Source: an uncultured Acidobacteriota bacterium
Lineage (GTDB): Bacteria > Acidobacteriota > Terriglobia > Terriglobales > Acidobacteriaceae
DNA length: 14,613 nt
Reading direction: 5' to 3'
NCBI GenBank assembly: GCA_903832475.1
Contig: CAILBQ010000357.1
Location: forward strand, 1-14,613
The position numbers were made by a program, and so were the translations under genes. The notes below the pieces were generated by a model. It searched no databases. It was not told the origin of the DNA and worked only from the letters and a program-made list of their open reading frames with translations. Below, piece after piece: positions 14,331 to 14,613 of this stretch. How positions within the stretch are numbered: the stretch's first letter is position 1; the number at the start of each line of letters is the position of its first letter.

Positions 14331-14433
14331 AGCAGATTCCCCTGAGGGGAATGACAGAAAGAAAGGCAAGGGCAAAGGCAGAACAAAAGCAGATTCCCCT
14401 GAGGGGAATGACAGAAAGAAAAGCAAGGGCAAA
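14331..14433 (+). repeat. Two tandem 57-bp units, each with a hairpin
   Basis: The unit starts AGCAGATTCCCCTGAGGGGA (14331 and again 14388) and continues ATGACAGAAAGAAA-GCAAGGGCAAA. Over the first 46 bases the two copies differ at one position (G or A at the end of GAAAG). Each contains the perfect hairpin ATTCCCC-TGA-GGGGAAT (14336-14352 and 14393-14409). There is no T-run. It may act as a transcript-end or REP-like element, but the function is not shown. Confidence 0.8.
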
Positions 14434-14527
14434 TGATCTCATGTGGCAATTCTCCTACTATTGAGATTGTGCGTGGAAAACGCAAAAAAGCGAACAGTGA
14501 GCAATCTATTTTGCAGGAGAATTAACT

Positions 14528-14613
14528 TTGGAAAACTGGCTCATCGAAAAGCTACAGGAACAGGAAGTTGTGCAAGAGGGAATCCCCTTGCATGCACCAC
14601 AACCTGTTGAGTA
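14528..14613 (+). CDS. N-terminal fragment of a gene cut by the window end, TTG start
   Basis: TTG 14528 is preceded by AGGAG (14515-14519) with an eight-base gap. The frame stays open for 28 codons to the window edge, reading MENWLIEKLQEQEVVQEG then IPLHAPQPVE. The N terminus is an amphipathic, acidic helix and there is no signal peptide. The 86 bases seen are too few to name a family. The strong ribosome binding site and helical start make it likely to be real. No convincing promoter was found between the tandem repeats and the start. Confidence 0.6.
   Translation, partial: MENWLIEKLQEQEVVQEGIPLHAPQPVE

Noticed and set aside
14331..14433. Considered as a small CRISPR array
   Set aside because: There are only two units, they are tandem without unique spacers of constant length, and no cas gene is nearby.
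14104..14442. Minus-strand ORFs reading HPERAQRVEGP / LSERSESKDP
   Set aside because: These are well-known spurious translations of dispersed intergenic repeats and not genes.

Overview
The window looks like a chromosomal segment of a soil acidobacterium, probably class Terriglobia (inferred, not proven). The evidence is moderately high GC, frequent TTG/GTG starts, a long exported TPR + FG-GAP/VCBS + ASPIC/UnbV protein, and spacers full of short dispersed repeats of a type common in that group. No tRNA, rRNA, CRISPR array, transposase or integrase was seen.

Layout. (1) 41-664, minus: rsmG, a housekeeping 16S rRNA methyltransferase. (2) About 670-8280: an accessory stretch made of separate small modules. 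A DUF4209 protein with a HEPN-like RNxxxHG motif (1525-3363) is followed by a group of three small genes: a three-helix membrane protein on the minus strand, an 84-residue protein behind a textbook promoter with a perfect 19-nt palindromic operator, and a convergent MarR regulator whose 3' end overlaps it. Next comes a two-gene operon of a small two-helix membrane protein (apparently starting at ATT) and an exported TPR protein. Three diverged, same-orientation copies of one non-coding repeat (807-1180, about 3865-4016, 5377-5701) sit between these modules. (3) About 8270-8660: a decayed minus-strand gene. (4) 8666-14115, plus: a 94-96-residue protein of unknown function, an exported probable outer-membrane protein, a YcbK/MepK-type murein endopeptidase, a small conserved protein that may be TfoX-like, and the large FG-GAP/UnbV protein. 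(5) 14116-14527: a spacer with palindromic and tandem repeats, then the first 28 codons of another TTG-started gene cut by the window end.

How the parts may work together. The strongest candidate for an undescribed system is the 6000-8269 operon. The membrane protein's tail and the TPR protein's mature N terminus carry the same short beta-type motif (QTTTGxxSPI...VxG(D/N)VxVN), the genes are coupled by an ATGA overlap, and both motifs are predicted to lie outside the inner membrane. This suggests a membrane anchor that recruits a periplasmic TPR scaffold through homotypic motif contact. The DUF4209 protein may be a HEPN-type RNase with a defence or stress role. The 84-residue protein and MarR look like a small self-contained regulatory switch. 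The plus strand appears C-rich from about 5770 to 8280 but G-rich on both sides, which fits separate acquisition of the TPR operon. All of these functional links are inference from sequence alone.
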